Shown one piece after another: positions 51,901 to 59,305 of a stretch of DNA of 64,000 bases (its first letter is position 1; each line of letters opens with the position of its first letter). The DNA comes from HGM11416 sp034104345. Lineage in GTDB: Bacteria > Bacillota > Clostridia > Christensenellales > Borkfalkiaceae. The DNA is taken from assembly GCA_034104345.1 (NCBI GenBank), contig JAXEDY010000029.1, positions 71,606 through 135,605 of the forward strand. Reading direction: 5' to 3'. The translations under genes and the position numbers were made by a program. The notes beneath the pieces are model-generated. The model ran no database searches and was not told the origin of the DNA. It saw only the letters and a program-made list of their open reading frames with translations.

Positions 51901-51976
51901 AATTTACTCCTTTTGCGTTGACCGTTTTTTGCTGAATTTTCAGCCACGCGTCACGCATTTTAAAAATTTTTAAAAT

Positions 51977-52062
51977 AAAAAAAAGTCGTAGCCCTCAACT
52001 ACGACTTTAATGCAACTTAAAAATTGCAAAGCAAAAATTGTCGTAGTTAAATTAACTAAGAC
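51977..52062 (-). promoter_or_regulatory. Transcription attenuator (four-segment) of the ABC operon
   Basis: On the minus strand, segment 1 GTCTTAGTT (52062-52054), segment 2 AACTACGAC (52048-52040), segment 3 GTCGTAGTT (52005-51997) and segment 4 CTACGAC (51991-51985), followed by eight T residues. 1 pairs with 2, 3 with 4 (the terminator), and 2 with 3 perfectly over nine bases (the antiterminator). This is the classical trp/his-type arrangement, with the leader-peptide stop codon next to segment 1. Confidence 0.85.
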
Positions 52063-52111
52063 TGCAATAAAAATAATAAAAATATACGTGAGCTTTGCAA
52101 GTGAATTTCAT
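52052..52111 (-). CDS. Tyr/Phe-rich leader peptide of the attenuator
   Basis: 19 codons, MKFTCKAHVYFYYFYCSLS, with six aromatic codons in a row (Tyr-Phe-Tyr-Tyr-Phe-Tyr) just before segment 1 of the attenuator. The stop codon overlaps the end of segment 1. It begins about 44 bases after the predicted transcript start; an in-frame TGA upstream and the absence of other starts fix the ATG. The ribosome site is weak (GGAA about seven bases upstream). Stalling at the aromatic codons would free segment 2 and let transcription continue. Confidence 0.8.
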   Translation of the reverse strand: MKFTCKAHVYFYYFYCSLS

Positions 52112-52161
52112 TTTTCGTTCCGCGCCGCTTATTCAGCCGCACGCTCCTCATCAATGTTTTT

Positions 52162-52190
52162 ATGATACACGCAAAAAAATTTTTTGTCAA
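52162..52190 (-). promoter_or_regulatory. Promoter of the leader peptide and ABC operon
   Basis: Minus strand TTGACA (52185-52190), 17 bases, TATCAT (52162-52167). Confidence 0.8.
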
Positions 52191-52218
52191 CGAATTAGTT
52201 TGCTCCCCGAATTTTAAC

Positions 52219-52353
52219 TTATTCGAATTGTTTAAACGACGTATAAGTTGTTTTTATACCGCCTCCGACGTATTCTTCTGCGGTGAACGTTATCTTTGCA
52301 ACGTTCTCATACACGCCCGCATCCGTCAGGGCGATTTCTTTTGCCCAATACAA
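52219..52353 (-). pseudogene. Short remnant resembling a PepSY domain
   Basis: An open stretch of 44 codons from a possible TTG reads LYWAKEIALTDAGVYENV and ends TYTSFKQFE. The part AKEIALTDAGV is typical of PepSY domains. There is no ribosome site, and the frame is too short for a complete protein. It probably is a decayed fragment. Confidence 0.4.
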
Positions 52354-52520
52354 AGCAATAATTATATTATAACACTATATTATAGCACAAAGTTTTTTTA
52401 TTTTTAAAACTTTAATGCACCCGGTTGTGCGAAATGTTTTATTATACCAACAAACCCCCATTACGAAATGTAAACGATTAAACCCTAAATCTGACGCCGA
52501 AGAAGTCCTTTGCAAAAAAT

Positions 52521-52555
52521 AATACGAACTCCGATTTGTTTCCGGAGTTCGTATT
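52521..52555 (-). terminator. Terminator of tRNA-Ala
   Basis: AATACGAACTCCG (52521-52533) pairs perfectly with CGGAGTTCGTATT (52543-52555); on the minus strand ATTTTTTGC follows. Confidence 0.88.
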
Positions 52556-52564
52556 ATTTGCATA

Positions 52565-52640
52565 TGGTGGAGATAATGAGATTCGAACTCACGGCCTTCG
52601 CGTTGCGAACGCGACGCTCTACCAACTGAGCCATATCCCC
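52565..52640 (-). tRNA. tRNA-Ala (anticodon CGC)
   Basis: 76 bases including an encoded CCA. The cloverleaf is complete: acceptor GGGGATA/TATCTCC, D arm GCTC/GAGC, anticodon loop TTCGCAA, T arm GTGAG/CTCAT with TTCGAAT. The G3:U70 wobble pair, the AlaRS identity mark, is present. It decodes GCG. Confidence 0.96.
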
Positions 52641-52653
52641 ACGACCTTTAAAC

Positions 52654-52682
52654 ATTTTATCAAAGACTAAAGGTTTTGTCAA
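52654..52682 (-). promoter_or_regulatory. Promoter of tRNA-Ala
   Basis: Minus strand TTGACA (52677-52682), 17 bases, TAAAAT (52654-52659), 13 bases before the tRNA. Confidence 0.8.
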
Positions 52683-52764
52683 CCGCTTTTTGTATTTTAC
52701 AAAAAATTGTGCGAAAATATTTTGCAAAATTTGTTTTAATTTATAATAAACCACCTATTTTTTT

Positions 52765-52793
52765 TTGACAAGCACGCCTTTTTGTGTTATGAT
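52765..52793 (+). promoter_or_regulatory. Promoter of tRNA-Ser
   Basis: TTGACA (52765-52770), 17 bases, TATGAT (52788-52793). Confidence 0.8.
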
Positions 52794-52833
52794 AATAAGG
52801 CTAAAAGATAGTATTTTTATTTTTCGGAAACAC

Positions 52834-52924
52834 GGAGAAATACCCAAGAGGCCGAAGGGGCTCCCCTGCTAAGGGAGTAGTGCGGGTAACTGCAGCTCGA
52901 GTTCAAATCTCGATTTCTCCGCCA
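52834..52924 (+). tRNA. tRNA-Ser (anticodon GCT)
   Basis: 91 bases including CCA: acceptor GGAGAAA/TTTCTCC, anticodon stem CTCCC/GGGAG with loop CTGCTAA, a long variable arm (TGCGGGTAACTGCA) as expected of tRNA-Ser, and T loop TTCAAAT. It decodes AGC/AGU. The AT-rich toxin island starts 100 bases downstream, so the tRNA could have been an integration point; no repeated tRNA end is seen further on. Confidence 0.95.
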
Positions 52925-52928
52925 TTAG

Positions 52929-52966
52929 AAACCTAATTTGAACACCTTTCAAGTTAGGTTTTTTTT
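52929..52966 (+). terminator. Terminator of tRNA-Ser
   Basis: AAACCTAA-TTGAA pairs with TTCAA-TTAGGTTT, followed by T residues. Confidence 0.8.
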
Positions 52967-52978
52967 GTTATATAGTCA

Positions 52979-53006
52979 TTGACTTTTGTAAATTTAATGA
53001 TATTAT
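52979..53006 (+). promoter_or_regulatory. Promoter of the toxin-like gene cluster
   Basis: TTGACT (52979-52984), 16 bases, TATTAT (53001-53006), followed by a perfect AAGGAGGT ribosome site at 53015-53022. Confidence 0.55.
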
Positions 53007-53025
53007 CCATGCATAAGGAGGTAAT

Positions 53026-53601
53026 ATGAATTTACAAAAAGCAAGCGATTACACAAAAAAATTATTTAATACTAACTGGGTAAAATGGGTACACGAAGGA
53101 ACGAAACCTGCCGATACAAGTGCAGAGAAAAGTGCAAACGTTTTAATAGGTACACTTTCAAAACATTGTGCTATGTGTTTGAATCTAAACGGGTGTTGTT
53201 TTGTTGAAGAAAAATACCCACAAAAACCCTTACACCAAAACTGCCATTGTTTTTGCGTAGATATTCCATCAATAACGGCAAAAGCCGAATGTCCTATAGA
53301 AAAAATCAGAGAGTATATCTTTTCAGATCTAAAAAGTAATGGCAAAAAAGAGTTGTTTGAAAGTTGGGGTTATAGTATAATAGACTCAGAAGAACTAAAA
53401 AACGTAATCGAAAAACAAGCACGAATTTCTTATTCTGTTGGCGAATATGATTTAGGCAAACTTAATGAATATGGTCAGAGAATAAACGTTGTTATTGAAT
53501 TAAAACGAAAAAACAAAGAAGGTAGTATTACTTTTCGTTCAGGATGGATGGTATATCCAAATGGAAGAATTGTATTGATTACACCATACGGAGCGAAATA
53601 G
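53026..53601 (+). CDS. MuF-tail/DUF6883-like putative toxin
   Basis: 191 residues. The N-terminal part has a zinc-type pattern (HCAMCLNLNGCC ... PLHQNCHC) like the C-terminal end of phage MuF minor head proteins. The C-terminal part (about 120-191: SVGEYDLGKLNEYGQRINVV, FRSGWMVYPNGRIVLITPYGAK) matches what I recall as DUF6883, a domain met in polymorphic toxins. The catalytic mechanism is unknown. The DNA is AT-rich with codon use unlike the neighbours. Two small related genes follow at once, which fits a toxin with immunity genes. Confidence 0.6.
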   Translation: MNLQKASDYTKKLFNTNWVKWVHEGTKPADTSAEKSANVLIGTLSKHCAMCLNLNGCCFVEEKYPQKPLHQNCHCFCVDIPSITAKAECPIEKIREYIFSDLKSNGKKELFESWGYSIIDSEELKNVIEKQARISYSVGEYDLGKLNEYGQRINVVIELKRKNKEGSITFRSGWMVYPNGRIVLITPYGAK

Positions 53602-53602
53602 T

Positions 53603-53824
53603 ATGAAATTATTAAATAGAGTGGAACTTATTGTTGATAAAAAAAGATATACAGACCAAGGAATAAAAAAAGGCGATAAAGGAATAGTTCTTGGAGAAGA
53701 ACGAAACGGATATTGGCTTGTTATTTTTGATGGTGAAATATATCAAGATGAAGATGGGGTTTGGACGACTACGGAAATTGATGCTGCTGTTTTAGAAGAG
53801 GACGTAAAGGTGATACTAGAATAA
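53603..53824 (+). CDS. Putative immunity protein 1 (SH3-barrel-like)
   Basis: 73 residues starting one base after the previous stop, with GGAG upstream. The sequence (RVELIVDKKRYTDQGIKKGD, GYWLVIFDGE) suggests a small beta barrel. It is clearly related to the next gene product in the first 30 residues. Stand-alone proteins of this shape commonly act as immunity factors next to toxin genes. The function is inferred from position only. Confidence 0.55.
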   Translation: MKLLNRVELIVDKKRYTDQGIKKGDKGIVLGEERNGYWLVIFDGEIYQDEDGVWTTTEIDAAVLEEDVKVILE

Positions 53825-53830
53825 AATAAT

Positions 53831-54073
53831 ATGAAAGAATACGATAGAGTTGAACTTCTAGTAGAAAAAGAAAATTATGCAAATGAAGGCGTTCACAAAG
53901 GAATGGATGGCTTGATTTGTGACCCAAGAAATATTCATGGTCAATGGCTTGTGTGCTTTGACCATGCAGACGAATTGCCAGAATATCCAATTATAGCAGT
54001 AAAAGAAGCCGATTTATATAACAAAAAACAACGATCATATATAATATATAATACAAAAAAATCCCCTTGTTGA
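53831..54073 (+). CDS. Putative immunity protein 2, paralogue of the preceding gene
   Basis: 80 residues. DRVELLVEKENYANEGVHKG aligns with the start of the preceding protein, and GQWLVCFDHADELPEY with its second half. The last codons lie in the transcription terminator hairpin, which may have been captured as C-terminus. Tandem immunity paralogues are common where toxins diversify. Confidence 0.55.
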   Translation: MKEYDRVELLVEKENYANEGVHKGMDGLICDPRNIHGQWLVCFDHADELPEYPIIAVKEADLYNKKQRSYIIYNTKKSPC

Positions 54074-54090
54074 AAAGCAAAGGGATTTTT
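54057..54090. terminator. Bidirectional terminator of the toxin cluster and recR operon
   Basis: AAATCCC-TTG/CAA-GGGATTT stem with A residues before and six T residues after. Confidence 0.85.
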
Positions 54091-54156
54091 TAAGTTTTTA
54101 AATTTTATTCGTTTTCTAATTTCAAATTCAACGCTTTTATACGTTTTCAATTAAAG

Positions 54157-54750
54157 TTAAATATCACGGCGGTCGACAAGAGCGCGCGAAAGCGAACTTA
54201 CGTCGGCATATTCAAGGTCGGTGCCTACGGCGATTCCGTGCGCAATGCGCGTTACCTTTATGCCGAGCGGCTTTATAAGCGAAGCGATATACATAGCCGT
54301 CGCTTCGCCTTCTACGTCGGGATTGGTTGCCATTATAACTTCTTTAACGTTGCCGCCGTTTATGCGTTCTAACAGTTCTTTTATGCGAATGTCGTTAGGT
54401 CCTATTCCGTCGAGCGGGTTTATGGTGCCGTGCAGAACGTGATAAACGCCGTTGAATTCGTGCGCTTTTTCAAGCGCGATTACGTCTTTAGGCTCTTTAA
54501 CCACGCAAATTACGTCTGAAGATCGCTCGCGGCAGATATCGCAAACGTCGCTTTCGGCATAGTTGCCGCAAATTTTGCAATATTTCACTTGTTTTTTTGC
54601 ATTTAATATGCTTTCGGCAAACGCCGCGGCGTCTTCGTCGCTCATGTTAATAATTTTATAAGCGTAACGCTGTGCCGTTTTTGCGCCCACCCCCGGCAAC
54701 TTGCTGAATTCGTTTATCAAACGCCCGATAGGTTCGATAAAAACTTTCAT
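54157..54750 (-). CDS. recR: Recombination protein RecR
   Basis: 197 residues, the standard length. The HhH start (LPGVGAKTAQRYAYKI), zinc finger CKICG...CDIC and Toprim domain with VMATNPDVEGEATAMYI are all in place. It loads with RecO/RecF for gap repair. It sits four bases after ybaB: the dnaX-ybaB-recR order is conserved in Firmicutes. Confidence 0.97.
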   Translation of the reverse strand: MKVFIEPIGRLINEFSKLPGVGAKTAQRYAYKIINMSDEDAAAFAESILNAKKQVKYCKICGNYAESDVCDICRERSSDVICVVKEPKDVIALEKAHEFNGVYHVLHGTINPLDGIGPNDIRIKELLERINGGNVKEVIMATNPDVEGEATAMYIASLIKPLGIKVTRIAHGIAVGTDLEYADVSSLSRALVDRRDI

Positions 54751-54753
54751 TTT

Positions 54754-55098
54754 TTAAAACAATCCCCCGGCGGCGCCTGCGTATTTGCCCATTTTTTCGG
54801 CATAAAGCTCGTCGGCTTTTTCATACGCCGCGTTAATAGCCGCAATAACCAAATCTTCGAGCATTTCCATATCGTCGGGATCGACCGCGTTGGGGCTTAT
54901 GCTTATTGCGCTTATGGTTTTTTTGCCGTTTACGGTAACTTTTACAAGTCCGCCGCCGCTTTCTCCTACAAGTTCGGCCTCTTCGAGTTCTTCTTGCGCT
55001 TTTGCCATTTCTTCTTGCATTTTTTGCGCTTGTTTCATAAGTTGTTGCATCTGATTTCCGCCGCCGAAGCCGCCGAAACCGCCTTTAAATCCTGCCAT
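54754..55098 (-). CDS. YbaB/EbfC nucleoid-associated protein
   Basis: 114 residues. Gly/Phe-rich start, then MQEEMAKAQEELEEAELVGES and the strand block VKVTVNGKKTISAISI, typical of YbaB. It binds DNA as a dimer. It lies between dnaX and recR. Confidence 0.95.
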   Translation of the reverse strand: MAGFKGGFGGFGGGNQMQQLMKQAQKMQEEMAKAQEELEEAELVGESGGGLVKVTVNGKKTISAISISPNAVDPDDMEMLEDLVIAAINAAYEKADELYAEKMGKYAGAAGGLF

Positions 55099-55160
55099 AA
55101 TTCTCTCCGTTATTTATGTTTATCTTTATTTTTTTTATAATTTTTACGATTTTAATCGCT

Positions 55161-57122
55161 TCAGTCGGTTATTTCAACGTTTTCGTCGCCGAAAAACTTT
55201 TTTACCGCGTTAACTTCTTTTTGCTCGGCAACGTTTTCTGCCGAAAAATCGTCGGTCCAATCATTTTGCGCGGGTATTTTTGCCGCGTCGTCAACCACTT
55301 CAAGGCTTAATCCGCATTCGTTTTTAACGTATTCGCCGAGTTTTTGCGTGTTCGCGGGTTTGCTGAGCAGATTATATTCGCTTTGCCCGCTTGCTACAAC
55401 GTAAAACTTGCCGCCCACGATTTTTGAACTCACGTCCTGACAGGCAACCCAAAGCATTATTTCTTTGTCGTCGCGCAGTTTTTTAAGTATCGCGCCCCAC
55501 GCTTTACGCGAATCCGTTCCGCCGAAAGCGCCGTTTATGCCTTTGTTTTCGCTTTTGTTTTGCGACTCGATTTCGCCGTCGAAAGCAGCGTTAACGGGCT
55601 TATAGGCGGGTTTTTCGATATTTTCGGTCGATGCTTTTTTATTCTTTATCGGCGGGTAACCGAAGCCTTCGTCGATAGGTCCTTCGGGCGGACTTATCGT
55701 AAAATCGCCGCCGAATTCAAAATTTTCGGGGGGCGGTTCGGGCAAATCTTCTTCGCCGTAAGCGTTCGTTTTTTCGGCGGGTTTTTCTTCAACCTTTTTT
55801 GTAACCTTTTCGGACGCGGCGTATGTTTCGGCAGTTTTTACCGTTTGGTTATTCGCCGAAACCGTGTTTTTTTCGACCGAAACTGGCTTTTCAACCTTGT
55901 TTGCGGTTAGGGTTGCGGTAGCTACTGCCGCCGCACTTGCGGTTGTCATCGCCGACAACGGCATTGCCGACAGCCTTTTTATTTGGTTTTCAAGCGAATT
56001 AACTTTCGATATAAGCGCGTCGATATTGTAATCGCTTTCGGGCAAACTTGCCTTTAAAGCGGCGGTTTCGAACACGATGCGCGGATGCGTGCTGTATTTC
56101 AAGTCGGCTTCGCAAGCCGAAAAATTTTCGATTGCGCGCAAAATCCCGTGCGAATCGCCCTTAACGGCGATTTTTTTGAATTCTTCGAACTTATCTTGCG
56201 GAAGCCCTAAAATTTTCTGCGCGTCGTTACACGTTTTTACGATTAACAAATCGCGCAGAACGCCGCAAACGTCGCGGTTTAAAACGCCTACGCTTTTTCC
56301 GCGTTTGCACAGCGTTTCGAGCCGCGTAAGCACCCCGCCCGCATCGCCGGTTAAAATGCTTTCTGCAAGTTTTTCGATTTCGCCGCGATCGGAAGCGCCT
56401 AAAACTTCTAAAACGTCGTCGTAAGTTAAAACTCCGTCGCTATACGAAACGCACACGTCGGCAACCGAAAGCGCGTCGCGCATGCTGCCTTCGCCCGCGC
56501 GGGCGATTAAATCTATGGCTTCTTTTTGGTATTTTTTGCCGATTTTATCGTAAATTTCGGCGATACGTTTTGCTATTTCTTCGGTAGAAATAAGTTTAAA
56601 ATCGAACCGCAGGCACCGCGACAATATGGTTGCGGGAAGTTTTTGCACTTCGGTGGTTGCCAAAATAAACACAGCGTGTTCCGGCGGTTCTTCCAAGGTT
56701 TTTAAAAGCGCGTTGAAGGCTTCGGCGGTGAGCATGTGAACTTCGTCTACGATGTAGACTTTGTATTTACCCGCCACCGGCGGATATTGAATTTTATCGC
56801 GCAGATCGCGCACGTTTTCTACTTTGTTGTTCGAAGCGGCGTCCATTTCGACTATGTCGAGATTGGTCGGGTTTTCGAGTTTTTTGCAGACTTCGCACTT
56901 TCCGCAAGGGCTGCCGTTTACGGGCGACAAGCAATTTATAGCCCGCGCAAAAATTTTGGCTGCGGTGGTTTTACCCGTTCCGCGCGCGCCGCAAAACAGA
57001 TACGCATGCCCTATTCTGCCCGTTTTTATTTGATTTATTAAGGTTTTTACCACATGTTCCTGACCTATCAGCGAATCGAATCCCGTAGGTCTGAACTCGC
57101 GGTATAATGCGAGATACGACAT
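55161..57122 (-). CDS. dnaX: DNA polymerase III subunit gamma/tau
   Basis: 653 residues. AAA+ clamp-loader core (about 1-370) with Walker A GARGTGKTT, a zinc module (CLSPVNGSPCGKCEVC), DEVHML and sensor SRC. A disordered Pro/Glu/Lys linker (about 380-540) precedes a C-terminal tau-like domain. Inside the linker, DNA at 55591-55615 equals the oriented intergenic repeat and encodes PAYKPVN in frame. GGAG lies before ATG. It belongs to the mrnC-to-recR transcript. Confidence 0.96.
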   Translation of the reverse strand: MSYLALYREFRPTGFDSLIGQEHVVKTLINQIKTGRIGHAYLFCGARGTGKTTAAKIFARAINCLSPVNGSPCGKCEVCKKLENPTNLDIVEMDAASNNKVENVRDLRDKIQYPPVAGKYKVYIVDEVHMLTAEAFNALLKTLEEPPEHAVFILATTEVQKLPATILSRCLRFDFKLISTEEIAKRIAEIYDKIGKKYQKEAIDLIARAGEGSMRDALSVADVCVSYSDGVLTYDDVLEVLGASDRGEIEKLAESILTGDAGGVLTRLETLCKRGKSVGVLNRDVCGVLRDLLIVKTCNDAQKILGLPQDKFEEFKKIAVKGDSHGILRAIENFSACEADLKYSTHPRIVFETAALKASLPESDYNIDALISKVNSLENQIKRLSAMPLSAMTTASAAAVATATLTANKVEKPVSVEKNTVSANNQTVKTAETYAASEKVTKKVEEKPAEKTNAYGEEDLPEPPPENFEFGGDFTISPPEGPIDEGFGYPPIKNKKASTENIEKPAYKPVNAAFDGEIESQNKSENKGINGAFGGTDSRKAWGAILKKLRDDKEIMLWVACQDVSSKIVGGKFYVVASGQSEYNLLSKPANTQKLGEYVKNECGLSLEVVDDAAKIPAQNDWTDDFSAENVAEQKEVNAVKKFFGDENVEITD

Positions 57123-57140
57123 TATTCTCCTTTCGGCTTA

Positions 57141-57710
57141 TTAAAGTTGCAGCGTTTCGATTTTCTTTTTAATGCGTTGAAGCGCGTTATCGATGCTTTT
57201 GGGTTCTTTTTTTAATTTTTTCCCTATCTCGGTATACGAAAGCCCTTCGAGATAGAGTTTTAGAACGATAATTTCGAATTTTGAAAGTTTTTTGTTTATT
57301 TTTTCAATAAGTTCAGCCGAGTTTTCGCCGTCGATTATTTTATTTTCGGGATCTTCGCACAAAAGTTTATCGAGTTCGATAGACGAACCGTAAATAGAAA
57401 CGTAACCTATAAGCGGCCTATTTTTATTGCTTTGCGCGCTTTTTACGGCGCTTATGATTTTCGAGCGAATACACAAAAACGCGTAATTTTTAAAACTGCT
57501 TTTGCCGTTATAGGTGTCGGCGGCTTTTAAAAGACCTAAAAAGCCTTCCTGCAAAAGGTCGTCTTTATCGCCGCCCGAAAGATAATACGAACGCGCCGCG
57601 CCGTTTATTAAATATTTGTATCTTCCGTAAAGTTCGTCGAACGCGCCGCTTTCGCCGCTTCGATAAAGTTCTGCGAGTTTCTCGTCGGAATAATCGTAAT
57701 AATTTTCCAT
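57141..57710 (-). CDS. sigH: RNA polymerase sigma-H (Spo0H-type) factor
   Basis: 189 residues. Region 2 (DLLQEGFLGLLKAADTYN, SSFKNYAFLCIRSKIISAVKSA) and region 4 (SKFEIIVLKLYLEGLSYTEI, PKSIDNALQRIKKKIE) are those of SigH. Its position after mrnC-rlmB matches Bacillus, where yacP lies between. SigH directs entry into sporulation. It is about 30 residues shorter than B. subtilis SigH, mostly at the N-terminus. Confidence 0.9.
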   Translation of the reverse strand: MENYYDYSDEKLAELYRSGESGAFDELYGRYKYLINGAARSYYLSGGDKDDLLQEGFLGLLKAADTYNGKSSFKNYAFLCIRSKIISAVKSAQSNKNRPLIGYVSIYGSSIELDKLLCEDPENKIIDGENSAELIEKINKKLSKFEIIVLKLYLEGLSYTEIGKKLKKEPKSIDNALQRIKKKIETLQL

Positions 57711-57760
57711 TTTTTTGTTTATTTATTTTCGTCTGTTCGCCTTTTTAATGCGCGAAATAC

Positions 57761-57790
57761 GCGATAATCGACCTATAGGCGGATTTTTTA
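57761..57790 (+). repeat. Oriented repeat, copy i
   Basis: GCGATAATCGACCTATAGGC then GGATTTTTT, in the gap between sigH and rlmB, opposite to their direction of transcription. Confidence 0.7.
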
Positions 57791-57826
57791 TATTTTAAAG
57801 CAATTTTTTAACGCTTATATTAACGA

Positions 57827-58543
57827 CTAGCCGCGTTGGCGAAGCGCTTCGAAAACGGCAACCCCGCACGCAACCGACGCGTTAAGCGAGTTTACCTTTC
57901 CGTGCATTTTTATGGTAATTATGCCGTCGCATTTTTTCTGCGTAAGTTTATTTACGCCCGTATCTTCGCCGCCTATAACGATAGCCGTTCTGCCGCGAAG
58001 GTCGGTTTTATAAATATCGCCGCCGCCAAGTTCAAGCCCGTAAACCCAGATATTGTTTTCTTTTAAAGTATCTATTGCCGAGTTTATGTTGGTAACGCGC
58101 GCGATTTTAACGTGGTTTGCCCCGCCTTCGGAAATGCGCATAACCGAATCGGTAACAGCGGCGCTGCGATGTTTGCCTATAATTATGCCGTCGAGCCCGC
58201 CGCATTCGGCAACCCTTATAATGCTACCCAGATTGTGCGGATCTTCTATTCCGTCGAGCACCAAAAGCAGACAATCGCGCCCCGAACAATCGGCGATAAT
58301 ATCTTCTAAATCGGCATATTCGTAATCGGAAACGAACGCCATAAAACCCTGATGCCGCCCGCTGTGACTTTGCTTATCCAACACGTTTTTGTCGCAATAA
58401 CTTAGTTTTATGCCGCTTTCGATAATTTTTTTAACGAGCGAACGCGAAACTTCGTCGCGCATGCCGTTCTGCACAAGCACTTTATCGACCGTTTTATCGG
58501 TTTTTATAAGTTCGCTTACGGCGTTTCTTCCTTCGATAATCAT
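57827..58543 (-). CDS. rlmB: SpoU/TrmH family rRNA 2'-O-methyltransferase (RlmB)
   Basis: 238 residues: an N-terminal L30e-like substrate-binding part (about 1-75) and a SpoU knot domain with DGIEDPHNLGSIIRVAE, IVIGGEDTGV and SLNASVACGVAVFEAL (motifs 1-3). It likely methylates a 23S guanosine (G2251 in E. coli). It lies in the conserved block mrnC-rlmB-sigH. Confidence 0.93.
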   Translation of the reverse strand: MIIEGRNAVSELIKTDKTVDKVLVQNGMRDEVSRSLVKKIIESGIKLSYCDKNVLDKQSHSGRHQGFMAFVSDYEYADLEDIIADCSGRDCLLLVLDGIEDPHNLGSIIRVAECGGLDGIIIGKHRSAAVTDSVMRISEGGANHVKIARVTNINSAIDTLKENNIWVYGLELGGGDIYKTDLRGRTAIVIGGEDTGVNKLTQKKCDGIITIKMHGKVNSLNASVACGVAVFEALRQRG

Positions 58544-58588
58544 TATTTTTACTCCGTTTTTCGCTTTAATTTAACCTTTTCGCCCGTT

Positions 58589-59125
58589 TCAACAGGTAAT
58601 TTCGCCGCTTTCGCCTTGATTTACGGTATCCGACCGGCTTTCTATATGCGACGCGCTTTCGGCACCCGCAATATTTTCGGCGTGCAATATATTTTCGGCG
58701 TTTAAAGTTGCGCTATCTTCGCTTCCACGGCAATCGGCGCAAAAATTAAGTACGAAATTAAGCCTTTCTTCTTGCCCGCTTAAATAAAGATAGCCGATAA
58801 CCGCTTCTAAACCGGTGGCTTTCGAATAATCGCCGAGCGACGAATTTTTTGCGTGGCTACCCTTTTTGCTGTTGCGCGCGCGCTTGAACACCGCAAGTTC
58901 GTCGGACGACAAAAGGTCGGCTATTTTTTTAGCGACAGCAGCCTGCGCGGTGGCGCAAACTTCGCTCGCTTCCATTTTATTAAGTTCGCTGCTTTTTAAA
59001 TCGTGATTTAAAGCAAGCCTTTTCCGCACAAAAAGCGAATGAACCGAGTCGCCTACGTAAGCCAGAACTACGGGGTTTATAAGCTTGGCGCGGGCGGGCG
59101 ATACGTGTTGGTTTATATCGAACAA
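58589..59125 (-). CDS. mrnC: Mini-ribonuclease III
   Basis: 178 residues starting at a TTG (59125) with AAGGTG six bases upstream. The RNase III domain is visible as LAYVGDSVHSLFVR, RNSKKG and TGLEAVIGYLYL, without a dsRNA-binding domain, as in Mini-III, which matures 23S rRNA ends. The last 35 residues are a Ser/Glu/His-rich tail (repeated AENI, AES) not found in the family. Confidence 0.93.
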   Translation of the reverse strand: MFDINQHVSPARAKLINPVVLAYVGDSVHSLFVRKRLALNHDLKSSELNKMEASEVCATAQAAVAKKIADLLSSDELAVFKRARNSKKGSHAKNSSLGDYSKATGLEAVIGYLYLSGQEERLNFVLNFCADCRGSEDSATLNAENILHAENIAGAESASHIESRSDTVNQGESGEITC

Positions 59126-59222
59126 ATCGTCACCTTTGTTAAACGCGCCCTTTCGCGCGAATTTTCAGCTTTTTATAATATGAAAAGTTGCAAGCCGCAA
59201 AAACGAACTTTCAACTTCGTTT

Positions 59223-59251
59223 ATTATAACATATTTAAAAGTTTTTTACAA
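59223..59251 (-). promoter_or_regulatory. Promoter of the mrnC-rlmB-sigH-dnaX-ybaB-recR block
   Basis: Minus strand TTGTAA (59246-59251), 17 bases, TATAAT (59223-59228), about 90 bases before the TTG start. Confidence 0.65.
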
Positions 59252-59305
59252 TTATATTTATCGGGCTTTTATTTTTAGCCCGCGTTTTTACCGCCTTTAA
59301 CCGAA

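Noticed and set aside
52834..54157. tRNA-Ser as attachment site of an integrated element
   Set aside because: No integrase and no second copy of the tRNA 3' end can be found downstream of the AT-rich island.
55625..55650. A-rich slippery-looking sequence in dnaX
   Set aside because: The six A residues are not in the frame needed for a classical -1 frameshift, and no stem or early stop follows as in E. coli.
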